DNA of 64,000 nt from Neisseria dentiae (GCF_024580525.1 NZ_JANIKQ010000001.1:186001-250000); one strand, 5' to 3'; shown: positions 8,463 to 17,183, numbered from the stretch's first letter. Notes: generated by a model from the letters alone, not told the origin. Numbers and translations are program-made.

Positions 8463-8714
8463 CTAAAAACGCGAAATGATGCGCCGCGCGCGGCTTGGCC
8501 GCTCTCCTACTGCCGTTTCCAGCCTTTGCACTTCGTTTTGCCAAAAGCGCAGTTGTTTCAGCACATCTGCCGCATCGGCAAATTCCATTTCGCGGTCTTT
8601 GATTCTATAACGCTTGGTCAGGCCACGGCTGCCGATATGATCTTTGTAAGCCTGTTTCAGCGTTTTCACGATTTCGCGGGCTTCTTCAAGCTCAACGGTA
8701 TATTGCTGATTCAT
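8463..8714 (-). CDS. gpW-like head-tail connector
   Basis: An 83-residue protein starting MNQQYTVELEEAREIVKTLKQ. It has two helices around a beta turn (TKRYRIKDREMEFADAADVLKQLRFWQNEVQRLE), as in lambda gpW, which joins portal and tail. It sits directly upstream of the portal gene, the W position. The sequence before the ATG is a DUS (GGCCGTCTGAA then ATG), so the Shine-Dalgarno is poor. Reading further upstream would only translate the DUS (IERPSE). Confidence 0.65.
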   Translation of the reverse strand: MNQQYTVELEEAREIVKTLKQAYKDHIGSRGLTKRYRIKDREMEFADAADVLKQLRFWQNEVQRLETAVGERPSRARRIISRF

Positions 8715-8727
8715 TTCAGACGGCCTT

Positions 8728-9096
8728 TCAATCATAACCACAAATTAAATTCCGCACATATTTCAACGCGGCGGGCAGTTCGCGCCCTGTATCGTTAAAA
8801 GCACCCGCCCAAATATTCAACAGGGCAGATGCATGATGTGCGTTGAAATCACATTCGTGCAACTGCTCCACACCTTTAACCCACAAATCGTTGTCCAATT
8901 CGGCGTAAATCGGTTCTTCGCTCATTTGATGCTGCAAATACCATTCGGCCTTTTTCAAATCTTCAAGACCGTTTTTTTCCTGATAACGCCAAATATATTT
9001 AAAGGCATTGCCAAGGCAGAAATTCAGGTGTCGCGTAAACTCGATACACTCAACGGGCTGTGTGCGGTAGTGATTGGGGTTGATGTTATCTTTCAT
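8728..9096 (-). CDS. DUF3310 domain protein
   Basis: A 122-residue protein starting MKDNINPNHYRTQPVECIEF. NPNHY, then CIEFTRHLNFCLGNAFKYIWRYQEKNGLEDLKKAEWYL (broken here at interest points), is the signature of DUF3310 phage proteins of unknown, possibly nucleotide-related, function. The C-terminal part (WVKGVEQLHECDFNAHHASALL) is additional. The ATG at 9096 overlaps the stop of the preceding gene (ATGA), so the two are translationally coupled. Their place between terminase and portal genes is unusual for lambda-type head operons. Confidence 0.75.
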   Translation of the reverse strand: MKDNINPNHYRTQPVECIEFTRHLNFCLGNAFKYIWRYQEKNGLEDLKKAEWYLQHQMSEEPIYAELDNDLWVKGVEQLHECDFNAHHASALLNIWAGAFNDTGRELPAALKYVRNLICGYD

Positions 9097-9293
9097 GGTG
9101 TATCTTTCGCATAAAACGTAATAATGCCGCGGTAATACCGCTCTTCGATTTCCCCCGCGCGTACCATCTCGTCCAGTTCGGCGCGGGTCTGTATCCAATC
9201 CGTACTACTGGCCTTATTACGCACGGCGGCATTAATGCCCGTGGAAGTACAGCCGGGATGGATGCGGATGTAGTCTAAAATCTGTTGTTTCAT
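9093..9293 (-). CDS. Small winged-helix-like phage protein
   Basis: A 66-residue protein starting MKQQILDYIRIHPGCTSTGIN. The pattern of a short helix, a helix-turn-helix-like stretch (CTSTGINAAVRNKASSTDWIQTR) and a beta wing (GEIEERYYRGIITFYAK) suggests a small winged-helix DNA-binding fold. It overlaps the DUF3310 gene by four bases. I do not recognise a family. It could be a local regulator or a packaging accessory. Confidence 0.55.
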   Translation of the reverse strand: MKQQILDYIRIHPGCTSTGINAAVRNKASSTDWIQTRAELDEMVRAGEIEERYYRGIITFYAKDTP

Positions 9294-9310
9294 GGCATGG
9301 TTAAATGCAA

Positions 9311-9344
9311 CAGGCCGTCTGAAATCTGCTGTTCAGACGGCCTG
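9311..9344. terminator. Inverted-DUS hairpin
   Basis: CAGGCCGTCTGAA and its complement are separated by eight bases, a 13-bp stem. It lies in the 236-bp gap 9294-9529 between the terminase and the small winged-helix gene. Apart from this and the next hairpin I see no gene in that gap. Confidence 0.55.
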
Positions 9345-9497
9345 TTTGGTTGTACCGATTTATCAAGACGGCAGGTTCGGTATATCCCTGCGCTACATTC
9401 ACGGGCGGGGCACGCCGTATCAGCCCCCAGTCAGATAAAAATAAAAAGCAGAAAAGCGTTTTTCAGGCGATGTACGGTTAACGCTTAACCTCCATAA

Positions 9498-9524
9498 AAG
9501 GCCGTCTGAAATTTCAGACGGCTT
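9498..9524 (-). terminator. Inverted-DUS hairpin after terminase
   Basis: AAGGCCGTCTGAAA is immediately followed by its near-complement (TTTCAGACGGCTT), directly downstream of the large terminase stop on the minus strand. Confidence 0.6.
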
Positions 9525-9529
9525 GTTGT

Positions 9530-11572
9530 TTAAAAATTCGTGGCGAAATTGCTGCCTTTGCGCTTTCTGCCAACTGCCGCATACCCGTTTCCGGTTTGCG
9601 TATGTGCCGTTTCAGACGGCCTTTCGGCTTCGGCAGGCTTAGGCTCGGCAAATAGTTCCGATTGCAGCAAGGCGTTTTCATACAATGCCCACCGTGCGGC
9701 AGACATGGTATGCGTGCCCAGCGATCGGGCCGCGTGTAGTGCATAAACTTCGCAGTCCAACGCCTCATTGCGCACGCCCACTTTCTTTTGCCACACCTTT
9801 TTGTGCTTGTTCATGCGGCTGGGCACTTTGATTTCGCTCAAAAGCTGGCCGCAGTAATCGGCACGCACGTCTTTATAAAAGTGCATCCGCCCCGGGCCGC
9901 CGCCCTCAAGGTTGATTCGGGCGTGTTCGTCGATTAACAAATCTTTGGCACGGCTCACGCCGACGCTATACACCTGCACGCCGAATTTGTCGGCCTTGGT
10001 GTTTTTGTGCTTAAGGTCAATCGCACGGGCTTTACTGAAAACCTCCTTATCGGGGTTAACGCTACCCTTAACCGCCATAACGTTAACCTGTTTGTAACCA
10101 CGGCAGGCACGAACGAATCCGTAAACCGCGTCGGAGGTGTTACCGTCCGAACTGTCTATCGACACGGCGGCGATTTTCATGCCGGCTCCGCTTTCATGGC
10201 GGTAGGCCGTCTGAAAAATCATCTCCGCCAGTTTACGCCACACGTCGGATTTTGGGTCAACCGTGTTGCCGTGGAGTTCTCCCCACCAAACCAGCCAGCT
10301 TTCTTCGCCGCGGCCCCATGCGCGGATGATGATGGCCAAGCGGTCGTGCTGCACGTCAACACCCATCGTCAGCAGCAAGCCGCCGCGCGGCACGGTGTTT
10401 TCTTCGTAGTCTTCGCCGCGCTCCGCCAATTCGTCTTCTTTTATACCGTCATTCGTCATTTCAAACGGGATGCCGATAGATGAATTGACAAACGCAATCA
10501 TGGGGGCGATATCGCCGTTATCCATTTCATGCTGGGCGGTCAGCCATTTTTTCATTAACTCCGAAAACACACTTCCCGGAAACGGGCTGTAAAGCTCGTT
10601 CAGGTAGAAACCCGCCGTGCCGTGGAACGGGGCAGTGGCTTGCCACCAACCGCGCTTCACATTGCGGTTTTTCTGCATATCGTTCCACCCCGCGCCGCAA
10701 TGCGGGCAGGTGTAATGCGCCGTTTCGGGCAATTTTTTCCCGAATACCGGATGGTTGCCGTTCGGGTCTTCGTCGCAGCTCAAATAATCAAAGCTCAAGG
10801 CGTGCGCTTCGCCGCATTCATGGCACGGCACCATACCCACCCTCTTGTCTGAAAGCTCCATTTCGGCGGCAATCGTCGAAACACCCGCAATAGTCGGCGT
10901 GCCGCCCAATACGATTTTGGGGCGGCGGTAGGTTTTGGTGCGCTCTTTCGCCAGCTTGATACTGTCGCCCTGCCCGCGCAGGTTTAGGTTACAGTCGTCC
11001 GGCTCTTCCACGCACACAATCGGCACGGGCGATGATTTCACACTGGCGGGGCTGTTGCTGCCCACCAGTTTTAAAAATCCGCCGGGGAATTTCTTAAACA
11101 ACTGCCGCTGCCCTTGCGCGCGGATACGGGTATCGACTTTTTCACGCAGGGCGGGTGTTGCTTCCACCATCGGCGTGAATTTTTCGTCCATGTATTCTTT
11201 GGCCGCGCCTTCTTTCGGAAATAAAACCAGTATCGGGCTGGGTTCGACATCAATGGTCTTGCCCAAAAAGTTACCCAATACCCCTGAAGTCCACGCCACC
11301 TGCGCCGATTTTTGGCAGCAAATCACTTGCACATTAGGGTCGTCCAACGCATCAAGCGGGCTGTTTTCCCACTCAAGATACGGGGTTACGCCCAAAACGT
11401 ATTTACCCGGGCGCGCGGCTTCGATACTCGACAAATAACGGTATCGGTTCGCCCAATCCCGCGTTTGTACTTTACGCGGCGGCTGCCATTTTTGACACGC
11501 CTGCCGCATAACGCGGGCAACGGTTTCAGCCATCCGCGCCTGCATCGTGGCCGCTGCTGTCGTCTGCATCAT
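9530..11572 (-). CDS. Terminase large subunit (lambda gpA family)
   Basis: About 680 residues. The start is set at 11572 (MMQTTAAATMQ), where GGAG lies six bases upstream. It has the gpA-family order: an N-terminal ATPase region (NVQVICCQKSAQVAWTSGVLGNFLG; VPIVCVEEPDDCN as the Walker B-like strand), a zinc-binding pair (CHECGEAHAL and CPHCGAGW) and a C-terminal nuclease with acidic residues (LLTMGVDVQHDRL; AVSIDSSDG). It translocates and cuts concatemeric DNA at the portal. The start overlaps the Nu1-like gene by 47 nt. Confidence 0.93.
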   Translation of the reverse strand: MMQTTAAATMQARMAETVARVMRQACQKWQPPRKVQTRDWANRYRYLSSIEAARPGKYVLGVTPYLEWENSPLDALDDPNVQVICCQKSAQVAWTSGVLGNFLGKTIDVEPSPILVLFPKEGAAKEYMDEKFTPMVEATPALREKVDTRIRAQGQRQLFKKFPGGFLKLVGSNSPASVKSSPVPIVCVEEPDDCNLNLRGQGDSIKLAKERTKTYRRPKIVLGGTPTIAGVSTIAAEMELSDKRVGMVPCHECGEAHALSFDYLSCDEDPNGNHPVFGKKLPETAHYTCPHCGAGWNDMQKNRNVKRGWWQATAPFHGTAGFYLNELYSPFPGSVFSELMKKWLTAQHEMDNGDIAPMIAFVNSSIGIPFEMTNDGIKEDELAERGEDYEENTVPRGGLLLTMGVDVQHDRLAIIIRAWGRGEESWLVWWGELHGNTVDPKSDVWRKLAEMIFQTAYRHESGAGMKIAAVSIDSSDGNTSDAVYGFVRACRGYKQVNVMAVKGSVNPDKEVFSKARAIDLKHKNTKADKFGVQVYSVGVSRAKDLLIDEHARINLEGGGPGRMHFYKDVRADYCGQLLSEIKVPSRMNKHKKVWQKKVGVRNEALDCEVYALHAARSLGTHTMSAARWALYENALLQSELFAEPKPAEAERPSETAHTQTGNGYAAVGRKRKGSNFATNF

Positions 11573-12020
11573 TTTCATCTCCGTAATTGGCCAGCTTTTC
11601 CAATGCACGGTTGATATACATGGCAATCACATCAGGATCGACGGCAACCCCCAATACTGCACTCAATTCCGTAGCCAGCATATCCGGCATGGTTAAAAAC
11701 TCGGTACGGGCGGCCAGTATGTGGTCGCTCCAAGCCCGCTCAAACAATGCGGCAGGGGCAAGCTCTCCCGTTCGCTCTTTAATATCAAGCTCGATAGCAT
11801 CGGCTTTCAGCCGGTCGAGCCGATCGCGCGGCTTTTCTTTGTTCAAACGCTCCAATTCGCGCTGAATCATCCAGCGGATAACATCTCCGCTCTCATATTC
11901 GTTTGCCTGCCCGCGATTGTCGGCGTAACTGGCAACGGGCAAGCCCTCTTTCTGCCACTCCGTCAACGACCTTTCGGAAACGCCTAAAATCTCGGACAAC
12001 TGTCTTTTGTTTACCAGCAT
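11526..12020 (-). CDS. Terminase small subunit (Nu1-like)
   Basis: A 164-residue protein starting MLVNKRQLSEILGVSERSLTEW. The first 60 residues are a MerR/Nu1-like winged helix-turn-helix for cos binding, followed by a charged helix (ERLNKEKPRDRLDRLKADAIELD) and a C-terminal part that should contact the large subunit. The ATG at 12020 is preferred over a TTG two codons upstream; GGAACTTGGAT precedes it. It is placed directly before the A-like gene, as in lambda. Confidence 0.87.
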   Translation of the reverse strand: MLVNKRQLSEILGVSERSLTEWQKEGLPVASYADNRGQANEYESGDVIRWMIQRELERLNKEKPRDRLDRLKADAIELDIKERTGELAPAALFERAWSDHILAARTEFLTMPDMLATELSAVLGVAVDPDVIAMYINRALEKLANYGDENDADDSSGHDAGADG

Positions 12021-12117
12021 ATCCAAGTTCCAAAATGCACTTCAAACGGCCTGCGCAGCGGAATAAGCAAAGGAATGAAAACAAACCCGCCTTACAAGCC
12101 GTCTGAAATACACTTTT

Positions 12118-12146
12118 AAAAAAAGCGGTCGGAAAAATCCGACCGC
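12118..12146 (-). terminator. Rho-independent terminator after gpZ-like gene
   Basis: On the minus strand GCGGTCGG, a six-base loop and CCGACCGC are followed by seven T: a textbook intrinsic terminator. It lies between the gpZ-like gene and the terminase genes. The rest of the 260-bp gap 12021-12280 shows no gene. Confidence 0.8.
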
Positions 12147-12280
12147 CAAATCATGAAAAACCAACTACACACAACAAACAAAAAAATAACACCAAACCAA
12201 GTAAGGAAGCCAACACACCCTGTCGCTTAACAAAAAACGAGGCGCGAATTACCCGCGATATCAGGAATGCCGGAAGTACC

Positions 12281-12946
12281 TTAACGGGCGGTTGCCAAAG
12301 CATGATCGAGGGCCGCAGCAAAAATCCGTTCCCATTCATCATCAACTACCCTTTGCGCCGTTTCAAAATATTTAAACAATTTATCGTAATCCGCCGCAGA
12401 AACGTAAACCAATAAAGGCGTTACACCACGACGTTTCCGCTTATACAACCCGGGCGGAAGTTTTCCTCGCTGAGCGTGAAGCACGAAATGCGTGCCGTCT
12501 GAAACGCCGCGCACCATCGACCGAAATGCGGTCAATGTGATATTGCCGTGCCTATCCAACCGCGCACCCTTCGCCGGCACAATACGATGCCCCGCCGGCA
12601 TCAAGCCTTTTGCCACAAAAAAAGATTCAACCGCTTTTATTCGCCGGCTACCACCGTGAATTTGCGCAGAAAGATATTTACCCGCACTGCGATTGCCGCC
12701 GCCGTCTTTAAAATCGACCACAGCCGTTAAATTTTCTTTTTGCGCGTATTGCTGAACAAAAAGACTATTCATTGTCCAGCGCGTCGGATTAAAAAACACC
12801 GTCTGCATTTCAGACTGCTCACCCGAAATCACAGCTTCGGCGGTTTTATTCAGCGCATTCTTGGCCGCAAACGGAAGCTGCCGTTTGTGAATATCATCAA
12901 GCCGCTTATACACCCGGCTTAAATCCACCCTTACATCAACCGCCAT
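12281..12946 (-). CDS. Putative minor tail / tail completion protein (gpZ-like)
   Basis: A 221-residue protein starting MAVDVRVDLSRVYKRLDDIHK. The N-terminal stretch (PFAAKNALNKTAEAVISGEQSEM) followed by FFNPTRWTMNSLFV and AQIHGGSRRIKAVESFF resembles phage minor tail or virion morphogenesis proteins of gpZ type. In lambda, Z lies between FII and U. Here it stands upstream of the terminase behind its own terminator, so the assignment is tentative. Wherever it acts, it should be expressed with the late genes. Confidence 0.45.
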   Translation of the reverse strand: MAVDVRVDLSRVYKRLDDIHKRQLPFAAKNALNKTAEAVISGEQSEMQTVFFNPTRWTMNSLFVQQYAQKENLTAVVDFKDGGGNRSAGKYLSAQIHGGSRRIKAVESFFVAKGLMPAGHRIVPAKGARLDRHGNITLTAFRSMVRGVSDGTHFVLHAQRGKLPPGLYKRKRRGVTPLLVYVSAADYDKLFKYFETAQRVVDDEWERIFAAALDHALATAR

Positions 12947-13078
12947 AAAAAACCAAAGAAAAGGCCGTCTGAAAAGGATTCAGACAGCACACAAGGATAA
13001 TGACAATAAAAAAGCCGCTTTTCGCAGACGCACGAAAAACAGCTTTAGCACAATTAAACTTCAAATGTTACAACCGTG

Positions 13079-13465
13079 TCAAGATAATTTTTGCAACAAC
13101 ATGGCAATTTCAGGGTGTAATTGCATTTTTTTTACGGCTCGATGCAAGGTTACACGGTAATTTTGCGCTGAAACCATCACGCCACACTGTTGAGATACTC
13201 TTTGCGCCTTAATCGTCTGACTGCCGCCGTGCAAATACTCTTGCTTGATTATTGCCGCCATTACAGGCCGCTGTCTTGCGATATAGTTATTTACCGTCAT
13301 TGCAACAGCATCACCATCAATACCATAGGGCAGGTTGTTGCCACTGCCACAGGCCACACCGCCACCCATCAAAACATTCAACCGACTGGAACCATAACCC
13401 AGCCCCCCATCATCACGCGCCGTAGCCCACCGCGCCCAATATTCTAAAAGTCCGTCTATTGTCAT
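13079..13465 (-). CDS. Q-like late antiterminator / late gene regulator
   Basis: A 128-residue protein starting MTIDGLLEYWARWATARDDGGLGYGSS. The LLEYWARW...GLGY N-terminus followed by a C-terminal helix-turn-helix of sigma-region-4 type (HGGSQTIKAQRVS, then MVSAQNYRVTLHRAVKKM) is the pattern of phage Q/ArpU-like late regulators. It is the first gene before the leftward late block and that block contains several terminators, so an antitermination role fits. The binding site is not identified. Family assignment is by pattern, without a search. Confidence 0.6.
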   Translation of the reverse strand: MTIDGLLEYWARWATARDDGGLGYGSSRLNVLMGGGVACGSGNNLPYGIDGDAVAMTVNNYIARQRPVMAAIIKQEYLHGGSQTIKAQRVSQQCGVMVSAQNYRVTLHRAVKKMQLHPEIAMLLQKLS

Positions 13466-13582
13466 TTCCCGTGCTTTCCACGCCGCACGGATTTTGCCAT
13501 TAGCCCCGTCTTAATTTATTGCAGGGCTTTGTTTATTAAGGCTTGATTTTATCAAATCGCAGCATCCAAAACAAATATGTTG

Positions 13583-13879
13583 CACTTGTCCATATTTTTG
13601 CCCCACTTGTCCACACTTGACCATACTTTAGGACAGGCTGAAAGCCTTTAAATTCGGCACTTGTCCAACTTGTCCATAGTAATTTTTATACTCCGCATGT
13701 GTGATAAAAAATAAATATCAAAAAAAGCACTAGTAAAAAATACGCGCATGATTTTTATCACGCGCGTATAGAACTTCAAAAAAGGTGGACAAGTTGGACA
13801 AGTGCCGAATTTAAAGGCTTTCAGCCTGTCCTAAAGTATGGTCAAGTGTGGACAAGTGGGGTAGAAATATGGACAAGTG
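13583..13879. repeat. 94-bp inverted repeat with iterons; candidate phage replication origin
   Basis: Arms 13583-13676 and 13786-13879 are inverted copies with only two mismatches, separated by a 109-bp AT-rich spacer. Each arm carries four copies of ACTTGTCCA plus a degenerate ACTTGACCA. The right arm begins one base after the primase stop codon. Clustered iterons and an AT-rich core next to a P4-type primase suggest a replication origin; satellite phage P4 also has paired iteron-rich ori regions beside its primase. Origin function is inferred. An attenuator or binding array remains possible. Confidence 0.6.
13741..13768. repeat. Hairpin in the spacer of the large inverted repeat
   Basis: TACGCGCATGAT, four T-rich bases and ATCACGCGCGTA: a 12-bp stem with one mismatch near the centre of the AT-rich spacer. 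It could be an initiation structure or a bidirectional terminator. Confidence 0.6.
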
Positions 13880-16810
13880 TTACAAATTTTTCAAATGTGG
13901 CAAATCAACACTGGCCGCCGCATTAAATGCTGATATTTGTCTGCCGAAATAATCAGCCTTATTAATTGTATTTGAATCACCGTTAAATACTGCCCCCGTA
14001 TTCGGCTCCGGGTATCTATCCTGATCGCGCTTGCTCATCCACGAATGCGGCACGATAAAAATCCGCAGCCGTTTTTCAATTCCGTCAACCTTAACACGGG
14101 TGCGTATATCCTGCAACCGTTTGGCTATGCTGGCGTAGAAATTCTTTTGCGTCATGCTGAAAGTTTTGGTATCCGCACACCACGCCTTATAAACGGCCCA
14201 CAAATCCGCGGCGGCACAGGTTATAAACGGCAAACCAAGCTCGCCTTGATACCAATCATCGAAAAACGCTTCCCATCCCGATTTATTAAGCCCGATCATG
14301 CGGTTTTTAATCGGAGTTGGCAATGGCTTGGTATGCGGCGTAAACGTTGCCCGCACAGGCACCATGCGGATATTGCCGCCATTATCCTGCCGCTGATAAC
14401 CTGCCGTGTATTGCAACGGCAAGGCAAACAGAAAATCAGCAAACGCCTGAATGCCGCCCGCATCGATTTCCGCCTGCAATGCCTCATATTGCGCATCAGA
14501 AAACTTTTCCCGGATTTCCATCACCATAAAGCGGCGGTCGTTTGCTTCGATAGGTATCGCTTTTTCGTCATTTGAAAAAACCAAAAACGAATTGTAGTCC
14601 GAATATTCCAGCGGGTCTTTGCCTTTACGCTCAATCATAATGGTTTCAGACGTAATCATATCCTTAAACTTGCCGATAACGTTTTTGCGTTCGTCAGACG
14701 GGCTGATTTCCTCGAACACCGTTACCAACCTGTTTTGAAACGGTGCATTAAACTGGCTTTCCAGTGCATTTTGATTGAGTTTCACAAAATAATCACCAAA
14801 CAACTCTTTCAAAACCTTATTGCCCAGCGTCGATTTACCCACCCCCTGCGTTTCGGAAATAAACACCAAAGCCGTAGCCGGTTTGCGTTGCGGCCATCTG
14901 AAACGGCAGGCCAACCAATTTAAAACCCATTCCGTCACATCGCCCGACATCCTGCCGTTGCCGCCGCAAAGATGCTCAATCAGGCCGATAATATGCTTGC
15001 ATTTGGGATAAGCCGCCTTGATTTTCTCCAGCGGGGTTTCAGACGGAAACAGCATATCAGGTTCATCAGATTTAACCGGCAAACCCTTAAACATATTGAT
15101 AAATTTAACCTTTTCGCCATCCTCGGTATAACTGATACCGGGTGGCAAGGCAGGCTCAAAAACATAATTGCTCATCGGGCACACCTTCCGCGCCGACGAT
15201 TTTTGCCAATTCTCGCATTGTTCCGGAAACGCCGCCTTAACCGCAGCCAGCGAAACAATCTTACCCAAAGCAACATCAAACGCATCGGTTGTACCGTCAA
15301 GATAGATGTAGCGGTCAATCATACCGCCGAAATTGTCATATTCCGCCAACGCTTCCAAACGGCGTTGCTTAATGGTGATCTCCGCCTGAAATTCAGCCAT
15401 CGTTTTACGGCTCGGCGAATTAAACCAAGCATTAACCGCAAACTTGGTAAATATTTTTTCCATTTGCGAGCGTGTAAAAGTTTCGCCCGTTATCAGGTTA
15501 ACCGCTTTCATTTTTAAACCGATTTGGCTGTAATTTTCCAACAAATCAGCCATCAAACCGTGCATTTCATCATCAGATTCCGCCAACTCATCATCCCGCC
15601 AGCCGTTGTTTTCGGCATAATCCGCCCCCGCTCCCCCTTCATTTGCCGCGTGCGTCGTTTCGCGCACGCGCTCATCATCAGAAAGGTGCGGGAAAGATTC
15701 CGCATTTTCAGACGGCCACGGGATAAGGGCAGAATCGGCCAAAGCCGCCACAGGGTCTATCAGTTTGCCGCCATCGGCAAAAGCATCTGCAATATCGTAA
15801 CCGCACGGCCACACACCCGGTTCGGGAATCTGCACCATACGCACGGAGCAGTCCAAACCGGCCAGCTTTTCGGCGATACCCGCCATAGCCTTAAAGCCGG
15901 GCTGCGCCGCCTTGGCCAAAAACGGCTTGCTGTGAGGGTCGATGCCCGCCGCCGCTTCCGCTTTGGTCAATTTCTCGCGTTGGCTGTCGCAATCAGGCCA
16001 CAGCACCACATTCCTACCCGACAGCGGCTGCCAATCCGCCTTTTTCCAGCCGTTACAACCACCCAGCCACGACACCACTACCCAGCCGCCCAACAACCCG
16101 CTGGCATCGGCCACAATCTTACATTTTTCGCCTTCAACCACCAGCACCGGAAAATCAGGATGCGCCGCCAGCGCATCCAAACCGAATAACGGCTGCGGGT
16201 CGTTAACGCGCCGGTTACACCATTGCTGCACACCTTCCGCGCTTTTGCACCACGAGAAAGGGTAATCCGACTTGCCGCCGCCCGGCTCAATAAACCGTTG
16301 CACTACACACAAGGGGCGGCCTTCGGCATCACGGTATACCGCCCGTAAACCTTCTTCGCGCCCGTTGCACGCAAAAGAATATGCCCGCGAACCGCTTAAA
16401 TGAAGCAAACGCTCTTCATCAAACGGCACCACAGGCCGCCAGCTGTCGCGCTTGGATTTAGCATTACCCGTTTTCGGCGTACCGTCCCATTCCACCCGCT
16501 GCACAGGCTGAAAATTACCAATATTCAGCCGATCAGCCACGGCCCGAAATGCGTCGCCATGATTACCGTTGGTAAACAGGTAGGCATACAAGCTGATTAA
16601 ATCGCCGCCCGCATCACCGGTGGCATAGTCTGCCCACGCACCGGAATGCGTATTAACGGCAAACGATCCCAAATGCCGGTCGGCACGGGTTGGATTTAAT
16701 GCAAAAAACTCATGGCCTTTATATTTGCCGCCGGGCAGCCATTCCGCCAACAAATTATCGGCGGCATTAAGAGCAGCATCAGCAACTGATTTAAAATCCA
16801 ATTTCTTCAT
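13880..16810 (-). CDS. Phage primase-helicase (TOPRIM + DUF5906/SF3-type ATPase)
   Basis: A 976-residue protein starting MKKLDFKSVADAALNAADNLL. The N-terminal part has a primase signature (PGGKYKGHEFFALNPTRAD, DYATGDAGGDLISLYAYL) and a TOPRIM strand (VLVVEGEKC, about residue 227). The C-terminal half has a superfamily-3-like helicase: Walker A near residue 655 (ETQGVGKSTLGNKVL), Walker B near 700 (VFEEISPSDERK) and a sensor region (FLVFSNDEKAIPIEANDRRF). Such fusions prime and unwind phage DNA. The stop codon abuts the iteron-rich inverted repeat. A DUS lies directly before the ATG. Confidence 0.9.
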   Translation of the reverse strand: MKKLDFKSVADAALNAADNLLAEWLPGGKYKGHEFFALNPTRADRHLGSFAVNTHSGAWADYATGDAGGDLISLYAYLFTNGNHGDAFRAVADRLNIGNFQPVQRVEWDGTPKTGNAKSKRDSWRPVVPFDEERLLHLSGSRAYSFACNGREEGLRAVYRDAEGRPLCVVQRFIEPGGGKSDYPFSWCKSAEGVQQWCNRRVNDPQPLFGLDALAAHPDFPVLVVEGEKCKIVADASGLLGGWVVVSWLGGCNGWKKADWQPLSGRNVVLWPDCDSQREKLTKAEAAAGIDPHSKPFLAKAAQPGFKAMAGIAEKLAGLDCSVRMVQIPEPGVWPCGYDIADAFADGGKLIDPVAALADSALIPWPSENAESFPHLSDDERVRETTHAANEGGAGADYAENNGWRDDELAESDDEMHGLMADLLENYSQIGLKMKAVNLITGETFTRSQMEKIFTKFAVNAWFNSPSRKTMAEFQAEITIKQRRLEALAEYDNFGGMIDRYIYLDGTTDAFDVALGKIVSLAAVKAAFPEQCENWQKSSARKVCPMSNYVFEPALPPGISYTEDGEKVKFINMFKGLPVKSDEPDMLFPSETPLEKIKAAYPKCKHIIGLIEHLCGGNGRMSGDVTEWVLNWLACRFRWPQRKPATALVFISETQGVGKSTLGNKVLKELFGDYFVKLNQNALESQFNAPFQNRLVTVFEEISPSDERKNVIGKFKDMITSETIMIERKGKDPLEYSDYNSFLVFSNDEKAIPIEANDRRFMVMEIREKFSDAQYEALQAEIDAGGIQAFADFLFALPLQYTAGYQRQDNGGNIRMVPVRATFTPHTKPLPTPIKNRMIGLNKSGWEAFFDDWYQGELGLPFITCAAADLWAVYKAWCADTKTFSMTQKNFYASIAKRLQDIRTRVKVDGIEKRLRIFIVPHSWMSKRDQDRYPEPNTGAVFNGDSNTINKADYFGRQISAFNAAASVDLPHLKNL

Positions 16811-16955
16811 TTTCAGACGGCCTTACTAAATTTAGGCATAAAAAAAGCCTGCCCCCCCCTATAAGGACAAGGCAGGTGGTAAAAACCCCGATGCGGCGTG
16901 TTGTGTATCAGGGAATGGCGGAAAAGGGCTAAAACGATGTTTGACTAGTTACAAA

Positions 16956-17183
16956 TCAACTCCAAATATAGTTTTCATAATCATTCGGCCTTAATTGCTG
17001 GGGTGTCATAACCCCTTTTTCAGCAATTTTTTTCGCAATCAAAAAACCAAACGGCCTGTTTAAAGACATCCGTTTTCGCATGTATCCGAGGCTGGTTCCG
17101 CAATCCGAAGCAAATTTATTTTTCTCTTCATTGCTCAAACCCTTCAAATGCAAGCGCAACGGGCTGAAATCAATTTTGCACAT
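16956..17183 (-). CDS. Cro-like / YdaS-like repressor
   Basis: A 75-residue protein starting MCKIDFSPLRLHLKGLSNEE. AGGAG lies six bases before the ATG. The segment KNKFASDCGTSLGYMRKRMS, then RPFGFLIAKKIAEKGVMTPQQLRP, is a helix-turn-helix of the YdaS/Cro type. It is transcribed away from the CI gene, from a promoter overlapped by an operator, which is the classic switch layout. It probably opposes CI and starts leftward expression of the primase. Between it and the primase, 16836-16880 has a weak hairpin with a T-run. Confidence 0.7.
   Translation of the reverse strand: MCKIDFSPLRLHLKGLSNEEKNKFASDCGTSLGYMRKRMSLNRPFGFLIAKKIAEKGVMTPQQLRPNDYENYIWS

Noticed and set aside
13466..13582. Hairpin AGCCC/GGGCT before the inverted repeat
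   Set aside because: Short stem with a long loop; not distinguishable from chance.
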